DNA of 64,000 bases from NCBI RefSeq assembly GCF_041146395.1, contig NC_091001.1, positions 103,934,965 to 103,998,964 of the forward strand, read 5' to 3'. The DNA is from Eulemur rufifrons (lineage: Eukaryota; Chordata; Mammalia; Primates; Lemuridae). Position 1 is the stretch's first letter; each line of letters begins with the position of its first letter. Positions 41,151 to 53,300 of the stretch are shown here, piece after piece. A program made the position numbers and the translations under genes. Under the pieces are notes generated by a model. The model did not search any database, was not told the origin of the DNA, and saw nothing but the letters and a program-made list of their open reading frames with translations.

Positions 41151-44100
41151 CCCAGTGATTCTAATTACAGAAGCTGGAACTTACCTGATATTAAACTGTC
41201 ATAGAGCTTAGAAACCGAAGGATCCAAAATGAATGAAAATAAGTGTGCCATGATCAGAATCTCTTTGCTTTATTTGATGTGACTGGACTTGCCCATTTCC
41301 TTGACTAGAGTCTTCCTCACTAGATTCTGAGCCTTTCAAAGAAAGGGACTCTGATTTGTTTATCTGTATATTCAAAGATACAAAATATTAAAGAATTTGA
41401 GATAAGCACATTAATTAATGCTTCTCAACCTGGGAATGGTCTAACATAGCCCAAGAGGTCTCCGAACAAGAAAAGAAAGTGTATCTGCCTGTTAAGGATG
41501 CTGCAGGGCAGACTCACCGAGAAAATGTTGGACCTATGTCACCCAGGATAGTAGCCACCAAGTGCATATGGCTAACTAAATTTAAATTAGGTAAAATTAA
41601 GTGGAATTCTAAATTCAATTGCTCTATCATACAAGCGAGGTTTCAAATGCTTACTAGTCACAAGTTGTAGCTGCTCTAGTGGACAATGCAGACAGAGAGC
41701 ATTTCCATCACACCAGAAAATTCTGCTCAAGAGCCTTGCAAAGTTCCCCTTGAAATGTCTGTATTAAAATCCCCTGAACAGCTTTCTACAAAGCAGATTT
41801 CTGGGTCCTATTCCAGACCTGCTGATCAGAATTTCTTTGCAGAGAGCCAAGGAATTTGCATTTTTGATATTCATCTTTATGATTTCTCTTAAGAAAAGCT
41901 GGCCTAGATCTTTGATTTTTAATATTTTTGTCTAAAAATGCCTTTGTTCAAACAAAATCTTACCAAGAGTTCCAGCAGGTAAAACAAAGAGAAATAGAAG
42001 TGGTTGAAGTGGTGGGAAAATGGGCTTGGATCCCTAACTAACTGCCCAATCTCCATGGAACACGAGAGAGCAAAGATATTGAACTTCACATTCTGAAAAC
42101 TACCAGTCCAGAGGTTATGGGAACTTCCCAGCAGCTCCAAGATTCTAACTCCCTAAAGAATGGGAAAATTGATGATGTAAAGATGCAGCTATCGGAGCCA
42201 CCTCTCTAGAGCCCAGGATCCATAAACTGGACTTGGAAACATGGGTCATATTTTGAACACTGGCATCTGAACAACTAATGTGCAAAGGTTTAGAGGTAGA
42301 TGTGTCCCACAGTAAGCCAGGCTCCGTGGTGACTCATCCTGGTGTTGTTGGGAAGTGAGGGATTAGGTACACTGGTACTCGCCCAGCCTACAGTTCTGCA
42401 TGGTTCTCATCACACATGTCCTGGTGTTCTCAATGTGCTGGTTTTTGGCAGCTGCTATGGCCCTAAGTAACTTCTTGGAGTTTGTGGTATCCACAGACTA
42501 GAGATTGATATGTCATAGAGAAAGGGGAAGAGACAACTTCATGAGATGGTGAGGAGATAGGAACAGAGGGTTGAGAAGTCAGGACTTCAGTTAATGTCTG
42601 ATGTTTGAAGACTGGATCCAGTAGACATTTCAGCTGAGGTGGTGTATAAAACTATCAGCTCAATAAGGTGCAGGTTTGCACAGGAGAAGAAAAGAGAATC
42701 CTTTACATCTGGACATACTGGCTGGGTAGCAGGCCACACCCCTCAAGGTCAGAGTAATGCCTCTTGCTGTGTTCCTGAGGTTGGGCCACCTTCGTATGGG
42801 AGCCAACATTATTGCATCCATCTCCAGCGAGCCCTGGGCTGGAACTTTTGCTGGTTAATGAAGTAATGTTTCTAAACTTACTTTGCAATCTGTGAGGGAT
42901 TATTGCCACATAGTAATGGGGGAGGCAGGCATCAGATCCTCCTCATTCTTACACCCTAGGCTCCGCTTAACACAGAATCATTGGCAGGTACACTGAGCAA
43001 CTCATCCAAATATGTCAGATAATGTCTATAGTGCCACCATTATAGCAATCACTTTGTAGATGAAGTCTTCTATCCTTAGTAAAAATGCAAGTGTTTTTGG
43101 CATAAAAGTCAAAGTTTTTGGCTTTTTCCTCTGGGTGTGCCATGGTTGTGCCATGATTGAACACTGGAGTAGATGATCATCAATGCATGCAATGATGTTT
43201 ATTGAATTTCATCCTTTGTTCTGGATCCTTCCAGCTCTGACATTCAATAGCATGCATATCACATTAAGCTAAAGAGAGAGCATTGAATGAATGAATGAAC
43301 AAAACAAAGAAAGAATGTTATTCTTTTAAGCTATTTCTTATTTTGGGGGTTTCATTTGTAAACTACAGGCTATACTGTATTTACTTAGCTTAATCTATCA
43401 GAATGACACTTCATTAAATTAAGAAATTTTAATTAACTAATGAAGATTTCATGTGTCTTCCCTTTTCATGTTCAAATTAGGGTAGGCCATTTTGGTGACA
43501 ACTTTTATAGCTGTAATTAAATATTTCTAATAGATTTAGTTAAAATTTGCAAATAATAAGGAATATTTCATCTTTATTTTATCATTTAATGACACATCCA
43601 ATTTAGCCTTGTGGCAGTCACCCAGGCTTTCTGTGTCTTGTCTTATTTCTTTTCACACATCTGTGCTTTACTTAAGGAAGCAGCTTGGGGTTCCAATAGA
43701 GCACAGTTACATCCATGAAATTCAGAGATGGGTCCACAAAGGAGGTGCTCTTTCCCCGCTTTGATATGTGGGTAACGTCACCCCAACTGGCCACCACACA
43801 TATATATCTCACAACTTAATCAGCATAAATCCAGATAGTGACAGCTCGGCATGTGTTCTCTGGGTTTTATGCTGGTCAGAAATGCCCTTTTGTGACATTC
43901 TTAGGAGGTCATTTTGCTGATGTCTGCACACCCTGGTGGTGGGGAGCCTATGCCTCTAAGGCGACACTGGTTAATTAACTGTTTGACATTGATTTGTAAT
44001 GTTTATATTCAGCCAAAATACATCTTGTTTTTACCTCATATTTATTTAATTCTAGATCTGCCTTTGAGACTCATGCATTCATTCAAACATTCATTTACTC

Positions 44101-46039
44101 TCTGTTATATCCCATAATGGATATAAACTGGAGCCAAACCAAGCAAGGTTACCCTCTGTTCTCAGAGGTCCGAGGACAGAAATGAAGCCCTGTCTACATT
44201 TCTCTTTCTTCGGTTCTCCCTCACGTGGTGTGCTGTCCAGCGCCGTTACCATCCTGGGCTTTTTCCTTCGGTTTGTGACAATGCCCTGCCTACTACTAAA
44301 AGCCAGATCCTTGCCTGTTTTGTTTTTTTTTTTTTGTCTGTCTCCCAAACAACATACCACTGTAAGGAGCTTCCTTTATTACTGAAAATATGTATCAGAT
44401 CATCTGGGGCCAGAATGAGAGGGGATCTCCTGGTGGGGAAGGTCAGCCGGCCTCCTCAGCCCGTCCGTCTGTCCCACTGAGTCACTCTGCGTGGTGCTTG
44501 TTCTCCTCCCTCCAGCTGGACAGCAGTTCAGCTCCCAGGGGATGGACCCAGAGTCAGACTGCATTGCTTTTAATGTACCCCCGTCAGGTACAAATACAAT
44601 GCATACCCTCATCTTCCCAGGCACTTTGCCCTGTGAGCTTTGCAGTTCTTTTAGCAGCATTTTTGACTAACCAACAAATACAAATGCTCAGAAGCCCAAA
44701 GTGAGGCCATGCTGAGACTGTAAGGGTCAACAAACAAACAAACAAACCCAGTAGAGCCCCCTGATTTTTCTTTCCATGCTGATTTCACATGAGTGATCCC
44801 TTCTGAGAGAGCTTGGCACCCCTCCCCAGCTCACTGTTTCCAAGACTCTCCAAGAGACACCTTATATGGACTGGGCACTAAAGGTCACGGGCACAAGAAT
44901 CCTAAACTCTCAGAGGTAGAAGGGGACTTATAGGTTGCCCAGGGAATGTCTCTCATCTGCAGGCAAGAAGGCAGGCTGAGCCCAGGGCTTGATCAGAACC
45001 CCTGGTCACAATACTCTTGTATCTTATTAAAATGGAGTTTAAGGTATTGGTGTGAGTGTTGGCCACACCCCTATGGGTGGGAGAAGCTTCTCTCCTGAAA
45101 GGCACAGATGTTCCCAAAATGCAGTCACCTCAGACAAGAGGTCCGGTCCTCAGACAAGAAATTAGAATTGACAAGGGAGAGGTTAACTTGCAGCTTTAGT
45201 GATTCCTATTCTTTTGAGGCTTAATTTTCCTAAATCCAGACACTGGGCACAGGCTGAAGACCATTCAGTTGTACTTTGTTGGGAGTCAGTGCCCTGTTGG
45301 GATCTGGAGCTGCCCTAGACATCTGTGGGGCATTTGTCAAGCTCCACGGATCTCAGGATCCCTGACCTGTGGCCTGGCCTGCACTCTTGCTCTAAGCCTG
45401 CCCCTCCCTGGCACCCAGCCCCACCGCATCGTCCTGGCCTCCCCAAACCCGGGCCAGCTCCAGCCTAAGCCATCCCCTTCAGGGAATGGTTTCCTTCCCC
45501 CCCCCCACCGTCCCCTAACTGTCTCTTCCCTGAGCACCGCAGTGCCGCCATTCTAGCTGTTTATGCTGCTCATTTTGCTCCTGTTCCAGTGCTGTTGCCT
45601 TCCTGAGGGTGTTTTCGGTTTGTTGTTGTTGTTTATTTTTTTAGATTCCCTGTCCACATGGATCTCTGTGTCTTGCTTCCTAGCAGAGTTATAGTCTTCT
45701 AGGGGGAAGGGAGGAGATGAGGCCCCAAATTGTCTGTATCTCCCTGCTGTTGCAGATCCCTCCTCTCCTGCCAACTCGCAGAGGCCCTGTCCAAGGCGGG
45801 TGCTTCGTGATGCAGACTCACCAACCGGGACGTGGAAGACTGGAGCCCCTTGCCTGCAGGAATGGGGAAAATGGGAAAAAGTTGCTCTGTCACTGGCGCA
45901 CTGGCCCAGGGCTTCCAATGCTGTTCTTGACTCTTTTGCATGGGCAGTGAGATCTCTGGAGCCTGGAAACCAAATATCTTTTCTTATGGTCTCATGTCCC
46001 CTTCCACTCAGTTATTAAAAGCCCCCTTTCCAGTGGGTG
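41151..46039. other. Intergenic, no gene recognised
   Basis: It holds a possible hAT relic (41700-41900) and a (CAAA)n tract near 44730. C-rich sequence at 45400-45520 includes a C-run at about 45498-45507, and a GTT-rich tract lies near 45620. The segment 42300-43000 has the feel of old repeat sequence but I cannot assign it. Open frames on both strands at 44.1-44.7 and 45.3-46.0 kb overlap one another and show no family match. Confidence 0.6.
41700..41900 (+). repeat. Possible hAT (MER20-like) relic
   Basis: 'agcagatttctgggtcctattccagacctgctgatcagaatttctttgcagagagccaaggaatttgcatttttgat' follows the 'ctgggccc-acccc-agattctgattcagtaggtct...ggaatctgcatttttaa' pattern of mammalian hAT relics. 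Confidence 0.5.
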
Positions 46040-48270
46040 CACCTTCATGGACATTCACTTGGGAGACAACTCACAGTCTGTGTTGATTCTGTGCAGCCCA
46101 TTCACATACCTTCTTTCCCAACTTTCTTATCACCTGTTTCCATCTTATTTCCAGCTAAGCTGTTAGCAACTGTTTATGAATCAGTATAGAATGTTCACTT
46201 ATGGCATTGGGGACAACCAAATGTACTGCTCTCTGTTCTACCCACTGATGGGATTTACCTCCCCACTGTCTCAGGGTCACCCTGAGTGAGGCTGTGGTGC
46301 TTCAGCCATCTACTTTTGAGTGGTTCCAGCATAATGTGTGGACACATCTGGAAACCAGCCTTGGATTTTCTCCTCCTCAGTCAACTCATCATAAGAAACA
46401 CCCCAGGAGGCCATAGTCACGGATTGAGAGAGAGAAGATAATGCAATAGAAGGCAATTTTGAAAGAGTCTGGGCCACCTGGTCATGTAGCCTAATCTTGC
46501 CTTCTAGACCTGCCCAGGCTTTCTACCATATACAGTCTCCATTTGTTATTAGATTGCTGTTTGCATGACCAACTGTGTGGCTAGATATGTCAGACAATAC
46601 TTAACTGATGATGGGACACTCAGGTCTCCTGTCTCCTGAGGGCCAATGGCTGATTAATCCGTCTCTACCAAACCCAGTAGCAAGCCAGAAGCTGTTTCTC
46701 AAAAGAACATTAATGACATGCAGAAGAGGGAAAAGATCCGTTCCCAAATTCTAGAACTCTGTGCTGTGATTCTCCTACAGGTGCTTTCCAGAGGCTCCAT
46801 ACAGATTCACTATCTTCCCACAGACACTTCAAATATCCTTGGGTCTGTTGGATCATCAGGAACAAGTGGCAACACAGCTCTTGCTGCAAACTGAGCTTGC
46901 TGATGAGTTTCCTGCTGCTCTTTTCCACTCTCTGATCTGGTAGCTTCCCAGCCTTCTGGTGATAGGTCAACGTAGCACACTCAGACGTGGTGCGGACTGC
47001 CTCCATGATCCAAAATGGCCTTTTAAATTCTGTACCTCCTTTTTCATTCTAGGTAGTCTGAGGTCCATCAACTTCTCTTTTACCTTCAAGGGGATATTTT
47101 CACATAGTCTATAAGAGTTAAAGAAAATTTACTAAGTCTAAGATGGTGGACCTGTGAATTTTTATGGGGTTTGTCTCTACTCATTAGTTTACATATGTCT
47201 TCCTAAGGCATCTAAAATACTTGTCACTTTCTGCTCACAAGATCTAATCAAGAGAAGATTGTCAGTATAGTGGATATGTGTGACGTTTTTTGGAATGTCA
47301 AATGACTCTGTGGACTAGAGAAGCAGCATAACCTCGAGGCAAGACTGTGATGGCATACTGCTAGGTAAAATCAATTGGCTGTAGTGCTCCTGGCAAATTA
47401 ATATAGAGATAAATGAATTATCTACTTCAGTAGACTTATATCAAGTGCTAGGAGCTGTGTTGATTTCCTCTAATAACAATGCTACATTTGGGACAGCAGC
47501 TGAAGTTGCAGTTAACACCTGATTAAGTTTACATACTCTAGTTGTTCTCTAAGATCCACCTGAGTTCAGCAGAGGCAAAATTGCTGAGTTAAGTGGATAC
47601 GTAGTGGGTAACACTTCTTCTCTTCTCCCAGGTCTTTGATGGTGTCCTTAATCTCTGCAGGTACGCAGTATTGCTTCCAGTTTAGGATCCTGGTAGGAAG
47701 GAGAAGTTCCAGGTACTTCTAGTTAGCACTTCGAACCATAATCATCTTCATCCTTTGGGTTAGAGAGCCAACATGGGGATTCACCAGTTGTCAAATATGT
47801 CTATTCCAACTACAGATTCAAGAAAAGGGAAATAATCACAGGGTGGATTCTGAACCATTTAAGCTCAATGAGAGTTAGACTTGATCTAAGACTCCATCTA
47901 TCACCTATTCCTCATAAATGCCCTTTTTTGACTCATGGGACACAGTGGCTGTTGGGATCCCAGGAATTAGCATCAGTTCAGAACCAGTGCCTAAAAATTG
48001 TCAGAAAATCTGAGTATTCCTATTCCACAAATGCACAGTCACTCTAGTAAATGGCCACAGTTCCTTTGGGAAATGCTTGGAGGAAGATTTATGGGATGCA
48101 CTTGCAGCAATAGTTTAGGGTCCTTTCTCAAGGATACCTGGCTTCTTTTCAATCAATGGTTTCTGGGGCTGTAAATTGACTTAGGTCTGGAAACTGGATG
48201 AGAACTTAATGAAAGTCCATGACCACCCACTATGGCAATGAAAGTCAAGTTTTCTTTTTCCTTTTTTTCT

Positions 48271-48287
48271 TTCTTTTATTTATCTTT
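48271..48287 (+). repeat. Target-site duplication, left copy
   Basis: TTCTTTTATTTATCTTT, repeated exactly at 48415-48431, flanking the short L1. Confidence 0.93.
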
Positions 48288-48414
48288 TTTATTTCAGCTT
48301 ATTATGGGGGTACAAAAGTTCAGGTTACATATGTTGCCCATGTACCGCCTATCGCCCCAAGTCAGAGCTCCAGGCGTGTCCATTCCCCAGACAGTGTGCA
48401 TTGCACTCATCATG
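48288..48414 (-). mobile_element. Extremely 5'-truncated LINE-1 (127 bp)
   Basis: Only the antisense A-tail remnant and last part of the L1 3' UTR are present ('cagcttattatgggggtacaaaagttcaggttacata' through 'cagacagtgtgcattgcactcatcatg'). The lineage is the one seen at 6.9 and 14.3 kb. Perfect 17-bp duplications flank it, so it is a complete insertion event rather than a fragment of a larger one. It landed in the older ERVL-like sequence. Confidence 0.95.
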
Positions 48415-48431
48415 TTCTTTTATTTATCTTT
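48415..48431 (+). repeat. Target-site duplication, right copy
   Basis: Identical to 48271-48287. Confidence 0.93.
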
Positions 48432-48879
48432 ATTTGCAATCAGACATAATAGAGCTTTTCCTCTTTTGCACATCAAGCAATACCTGGTGCTGTACTAAAT
48501 CTTTGCCACTACCAAGGATCTCTGGACCAAAGCATTCTGAGTATCCTGCTCCCCTTTGTGGTAGAGGGGTCCATCTTGTTCTTGGCAGTTAAGTGCAGCC
48601 GTTTGGTCTCTGTTTCCACAAGAGTCCTACATCCTCACTCAAATCAGAGAGCCCGTTACAGTGGTGGGATTACAACTGGCCTTTACATGACAGTGACCAC
48701 AATTTTTCAAGGATGGAGGTGCTCCCCTTACTAGTGCATTTGTCAGCATCTTAGTGAAGGAATTATATTCTAGGCCTCCTCACAGAACATAGCTGGAAAA
48801 CGGGTGTCCAGATCACACATAATAAATTCAGTCCAAAATCTATAGGAAACTATGGCATCTCATCATCATTAAATGTAAC

Positions 48880-49085
48880 CCAGGGGTCAAGAAAACATTT
48901 CTGAAGGGTCACGGAGTAAGTATTTCAGGCTTACAGGCCATATGGTCTCTGTTACAATTATTTAACTATTGTTGTAGATGAAAACAGCCATAGACAACAC
49001 TCAAATAGTTATGTGTGTCTGTGTTCCAGTAAAACTTTACTTATAAAAGCAGGCAACTGGCCCACAGACTGAAGTTTACTAACCC
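48880..49085 (+). repeat. hAT-Charlie-type relic
   Basis: 'caggcttacaggccatatggtctctgttacaattatttaactattg', 'cagccatagacaacactcaaatagttatgtgtgtctgtgttccagtaaaactttacttataaaagcaggc' and the end '...agtttactaacccct' are the same element type as at 21345-21560, but complete at both ends. Confidence 0.7.
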
Positions 49086-50165
49086 CTAATAAAGCCCATT
49101 TTGAGATCAAGTTTTGGTCAACAAGTCAAGTAAACTATTAGAATCACCTCTAGATGCATGAGCAAACACGGTATTTGGAATATCTAGTAATAAAGAACTT
49201 GGCCCAGTCTACCGTTGTATTCTACCCTCCTTGGTTTAATGCTCATATAATCCACTGCCGCTCATGTTCCCCAGGTTTCTGCCAATATTTATTAACACAA
49301 TGTCAATCCTTTTTGGTGTAAGCTATTTCATACCTGGGCCTTAGTATGTACCTGTATCACTAGAGCATAGAGAGATACAGCCCTAGCTATGGGTCTAGTG
49401 GCAACAGGGAGTGGTTGTGATGGGGTTTGAAGAGATTGATCATCCACTATTAAGGGTTTTACCCCAGGTGAGATTATAATAAGGTTTTTCAGGGAAAAGA
49501 AGGCTAGTCTTCTAAGACACAGCAGGGCAAACTAATTTTATTAGCAAGGGAAACCCAGAGAAACTTGGAAGTTTAAGATCGTCAGTTTCATCAGGGTCCA
49601 ATGAGATGTTCTCATTCTAAGGTTTAGTATCCTAACCTTTCCCAATTAATGTCTTAACTTGCACTTGAGAAATTTGGGAAGACTCTGAATTCAACTGTCA
49701 TTGCAATTCAGCAACTTACACAATAAATTTTTTGTTGATTTTTAGCAATATCATCCTTGTGGCTATTAAGAAATAAAAGCATATTTTAGGGTTGTTTTGA
49801 AAGCTCTCTGATCCCCAATCTGTGACTTGAGCTGATAGTTAAAAGAACCAGAACTTTGTTATTTTTTTCTCCTGTAATTTCTCAAGTTCACTCAGAAGAT
49901 TCCATCCCACACCACTGTCCTTGTGGCCATCATGACTGCCACATGGTGAAGTAGAGTAGCCACTTGAGCTCCAGACGTGTGTCTTCAGTGGGCATTTCAT
50001 CACGTTCAACCACAGGTGATAGCTCAATTAATCGAGGTGCCACGGCATGTCATTGAGTACTAATATCTTGTTTCCTACTGGCAAAAAATAAAAAATACAA
50101 AACACAGCACTACACTCCAAGTTAAAAATACAACCAAACCAATTCCAAATCCCACCTTTGTGTCT

Positions 50166-50181
50166 CTATCTCCTGAGACCA
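50166..50181 (-). other. Retroviral primer-binding-site-like sequence
   Basis: On the minus strand this reads TGGTCTCAGGAGATAG, which resembles the TGGT-TCAG-AG start of sites complementary to tRNA-Leu used by ERV-L. It lies just inside the LTR-like block at 50183 onward, the expected place. Short and diverged, so only suggestive. Confidence 0.4.
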
Positions 50182-50182
50182 C

Positions 50183-51050
50183 TCCTAATAACAATTCTAC
50201 ATATATCAGTCAGGGTCCAATTAGGAAACAAAAACCATACAGTTATTTGAACAGAGAGAAGTTAATATAAGGAATTATTAGCTATTAATATAACAACAGT
50301 TATAGTTAATCTATAAAGGAGTAAAGAGTACTGCACAAAATTCCCTAAGATTGATGGACAGTATCTAAATAAACTTGGAGAAACAGCCTTGAAGGGCAGA
50401 GGGCCGTCTCCCAGGATGGAGTCACCTCTTTGAAAAAGGTGGGATTTGCATTCTGCAGGACGGCATGGAAGTTCGCTGGGTTGCCCGGGTAGGAGCTGGT
50501 CCGTAGACACCAGGCTGAGGGGAAACAGCAAAAGGAAATACCCATTCCAGGACAGGCAGCCTGAGACAATGGGCAGAGACCCACAGACAGAATTGGAAAG
50601 CAGGAAGTGCACCTCTGGGGTGAGTGTGGGTCAAAGCTGCAGGCATTGAGCCACAGCCGTGACTGGCAGGCTGGAACCCCCCCCAGGTGCAGGCGGGGCT
50701 AGGAAGTCGGCCTCTGGCGTGACTGTGAGAACCCCCGAGGATCCGCCACAGGGGTACCATTGAAAATCCACAGGACGTTGTTCGCAGGGGTGCCACCAAA
50801 ACTGGATGGGTGTGAGCACAAGTGGATGTCCACTAAATGCAATGCTGGCAGCTGTATGGTAGGAGCAAGAAACAGCACACTAGAATCAAGGAACAGCACA
50901 GGAGAATCAAGAAAGAACACTTCCTCCTGGTGTGTCCCTTTAGCGCCCTCTACTGAGAGAGCTAAACATTGCACAAACTGGCAAAGGAGCCGTGCACAGG
51001 GTCCCCCTCTATTATCACAGAGCAAGCAATGAAAGGTGGACGTGGAGTCG
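50183..51050 (-). mobile_element. LTR-like block of the ERVL-like provirus, antisense
   Basis: It begins with 'atatcagtcagggtccaattaggaaacaaaaacc' and ends with 'gtgtccctttagcgccctctactgagagagctaaacattgc', both typical antisense vocabulary of mammalian ERVL LTRs. A GC-rich middle (50400-50760) includes a C-run. The 114-131-codon open frames on either strand here are LTR shadows. The block looks longer than a simple LTR, so part may be other sequence. Confidence 0.5.
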
Positions 51051-51079
51051 AGGGGCAAGAGATTGCTATTTGGCACAAG

Positions 51080-51290
51080 AGCATGAATCATCATGATAAT
51101 AATTAACGTTTTATATAGTCTTTACATTTTGTCAGACACCTACATATTTATTGCCTTATTTGATCCTTCAATTATTAACTTCATTTAAAGGAGGAGGAAA
51201 GTGAGGTTCAAAAGAGTTGACTAATCCAGAGTCCCACAGCTAGTAAAGAGAGTTGGCATTCAAACAGGATTTTTGGATGCGACATGAATT
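51080..51290 (-). repeat. MIR SINE relic
   Basis: Antisense MIR: 'ttgccttatttgatccttcaattattaacttcatttaaaggaggaggaaagtgaggttcaaaagagttgactaatccagagtcccacagctagtaaag'. Confidence 0.8.
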
Positions 51291-51354
51291 CTTCCTACTG
51301 AACTCACTGCCTTCCCCTGGGGGGGACTAGAAGGAATGGAGAATTCATCGATTA

Positions 51355-51620
51355 TTTCACTAGACCAATATTTATTGAACACCCGCTATGCGCCAGGCAC
51401 TGGGTATGCAGGGTAGATAAAAGAGACGTGGTCTCTGCTCTCATGGAGCTCACAGTGTAGAGCAGGGTCAGCAAATTTTATCTTAAAAGATAAACATAAA
51501 TATTCATATTTTAGATGTTGCAGGACCAAGAAGGAAAACCAAGGCTATTATGTAGGTGCTTATTATAGATAGACATTTGAAAAGTAACCATTTAAAGTGC
51601 AGAAATCATTCCTAACTGGT
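51355..51620 (+). repeat. Ancient repeat (L2/L3-like) followed by hAT fragment
   Basis: 51361-51465 matches the 'tattgaacacccgctatgcgccaggcactggg' repeat also seen at 14.95 kb. 'gcagggtcagcaaattttatcttaaaagataaacataaatattcatattttagatgttgcaggacc' (51463-51530) is a shortened hAT-type start like those at 21.3 and 48.9 kb. Confidence 0.5.
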
Positions 51621-51822
51621 GGGCAGTGTTGGGCGTAATGAACAGTTTACTACACTGATAAATAGCTCGTTGATCCCTGGTCTAGACAAAGCGAGAGATA
51701 AAAAATAAATACATATGTGAGCGCAAAGTGCCAGAAGGGCACAAACAAAAAGAAACGGTTCCAGGGGATAGGTTGACTGAGACTGAGAACTAGGAGACAT
51801 TAATTATGACTGCGGAAGGACA

Positions 51823-51858
51823 TTTGAACCAAGATCTGAATCTGAACCAAGATCTGAA
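51823..51858 (+). repeat. 18-bp tandem duplication
   Basis: TTTGAACCAAGATCTGAA (51823-51840) is followed directly by TCTGAACCAAGATCTGAA (51841-51858), with a single mismatch. Each unit contains AGATCT. Confidence 0.9.
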
Positions 51859-51991
51859 GAGGGAGTTGTTAGTCGGACACGGAGTGGAGGATGGAGTGTT
51901 CTGGGCGGAGGCAACAGCTCTGAGGGAAGTAAAAGCTTGGTGCATTCAAAGTCAGAACACAACATCAACAGCAACAACAATAAATAGCAGT

Positions 51992-52005
51992 CACACACAC
52001 ACACA

Positions 52006-52036
<31 letters not shown>
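51992..52036 (+). repeat. (CA)n microsatellite
   Basis: About 22 CA units with one TA interruption near 52011. Likely polymorphic. It explains the apparent 114-152-codon frames on both strands across it (VCVCV/THTHT runs). Confidence 0.97.
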
Positions 52037-52594
52037 GCAAGGGTGGGGGGAGCAGGATGCATGCAGCAAAGGGAGAAAGGCATGGAGCTAGAGAGGACGG
52101 TGGGGCCGGATCCTGCAGGCTCTGGTGAAAGGCCAGTCCGGAGGACACCGTGCCTGGGAACAGCCAGAAGTGCAGGGGAAGGTGGGAGAGACGAGGGCAG
52201 CAAATGGAGGGGTAGAAGCCTGACTCAGCGGCGTGGACTTCACAACCTCCCAGCTGTGCCGTGAAATGCTGTTATACACGTCAACCTTCAGGGGAGGCCC
52301 TGCCTCTCGCGCCCCCAACCTTCACCAGCAAACATTCCTTTCAGGTCTGCACTTTGATGCATTCAAAGAGAATTCAAACCATCTTTCCCTTTCATAATTT
52401 AATCTGTTCCCCAGGCCTGACAGAAAGTGCCGGAAAGCAGCTGACAGCCTCCCCCTGCAGACATTACGGCAATCCTTGGTCCTGGAGAAGGACCCGGAAG
52501 CAGCTGTCAGGAGACCTGGGTCTCTGCTCTGGCTCACCCCGGATCTCACCTTTCACCTTTGCATCTGGGTTCTAATTGGTCACAGAGACAAGAT

Positions 52595-52720
52595 AATGTC
52601 ATGGTTAAGTGCACAGGCTCCAGAATTGAACACTCCAGGTTGAAGTCAAGTCTCTGTTCTCTTCCAGCTGCATAATTCACTCGTGCTACCTACTGTCCCT
52701 CATCCTGAGAACCGGATCAC
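52595..52720 (+). repeat. MIR SINE relic
   Basis: Sense MIR 5' half: 'tgtcatggttaagtgcacaggctccagaattgaacactccaggttgaagtcaagtctctgttctcttccagctgcat'. Confidence 0.75.
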
Positions 52721-52839
52721 TATTGTACCCAACCGGCAGAACGACTGGGAGTATGGATGAGCCGCGTGAACGCCTGGGACGTGGGTAGTCACCCTTCCAT
52801 GACTGTATGATATAGGCAGGGCAGTAATTATTATGCCAC

Positions 52840-53095
52840 TTTTAGAACTTTATTTTATCTTTTAATTGACACATGATAACTGTACATATTTATGGGGTAC
52901 ACAGTGATGTTTTGATACATATAATGTATAGCGTTCAGACCAGGGTGATTAGCATATCCATCACCTCAAACATTTATCATTTCTTTATTTTGAGAACATT
53001 GAATATCCTCCTTCTAGCTAGTTGAAACTATATCCTAGATTATCATTAACTATAGTCATCCTACAGTGCTATAGAGCACTAGAACTTTCTAACAT
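52840..53095 (-). mobile_element. L1 (L1MA/L1PB-type) 3' UTR, antisense
   Basis: 'aattgacacatgataactgtacatatttatggggtacacagtgatgttttgatacatataatgtatagcgttcagaccagggtgattagcatatccatcacctcaaa' is the antisense 3' UTR of an older primate/mammalian L1 lineage, different from the young elements at 6.9, 14.3 and 48.3 kb. Confidence 0.85.
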
Positions 53096-53300
53096 CCCAT
53101 TTTATGGATGGTGTACTTTAGGCACAAGACAACGTCTTGCCAGACATCATGTGGCAGAGCTGGTTCTCAAATTCAGGTCTTCACACTCCCAGGCTCAACC
53201 CCTCCAACACCACACCCCCGCATGATTACCTTGGGCAAGGCACGGCAGCCTTGGGGGCCTCAGTTTACCCAACAGTAAGATGAGGGGGTGAGGATGGACA
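53096..53300. repeat. Two MIR relics in opposite orientations
   Basis: 53096-53220 reads as antisense MIR ('tggcagagctggttctcaaattcaggtcttcacactccc') and 53225-53300 as sense MIR 3' text ('ccttgggcaaggcacggcagccttgggggcctcagtttacccaacagtaagatgaggg'). Confidence 0.6.

Larger units (their letters stand above)
46040..50181 (-). mobile_element. ERVL-like endogenous retrovirus internal region, decayed, antisense
   Basis: An old provirus internal region read on the minus strand. Several text blocks resemble antisense ERV-L internal sequence (near 46340-46400, 47520-47640 and 48450-48660). An LTR-like block and a primer-binding-site-like sequence at its high-coordinate end set the direction: 5' LTR at about 50.2-51.0 kb, body running to lower coordinates. 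No long open frame survives on the minus strand; the best is about 98 codons at 46710-47006, and stops and indels are frequent. It is interrupted by a small L1 (48288-48414) and a hAT relic. No second LTR was recognised. Boundaries and class are tentative. Confidence 0.5.

Noticed and set aside
50262..51094. Several 114-131-codon frames
   Set aside because: They lie within the LTR-like block of an old endogenous retrovirus, overlap on both strands and have no recognisable product.
51804..52264. 114-152-codon frames on both strands
   Set aside because: They exist only because a (CA)n microsatellite translates without stops; Thr-His and Val-Cys runs give this away.
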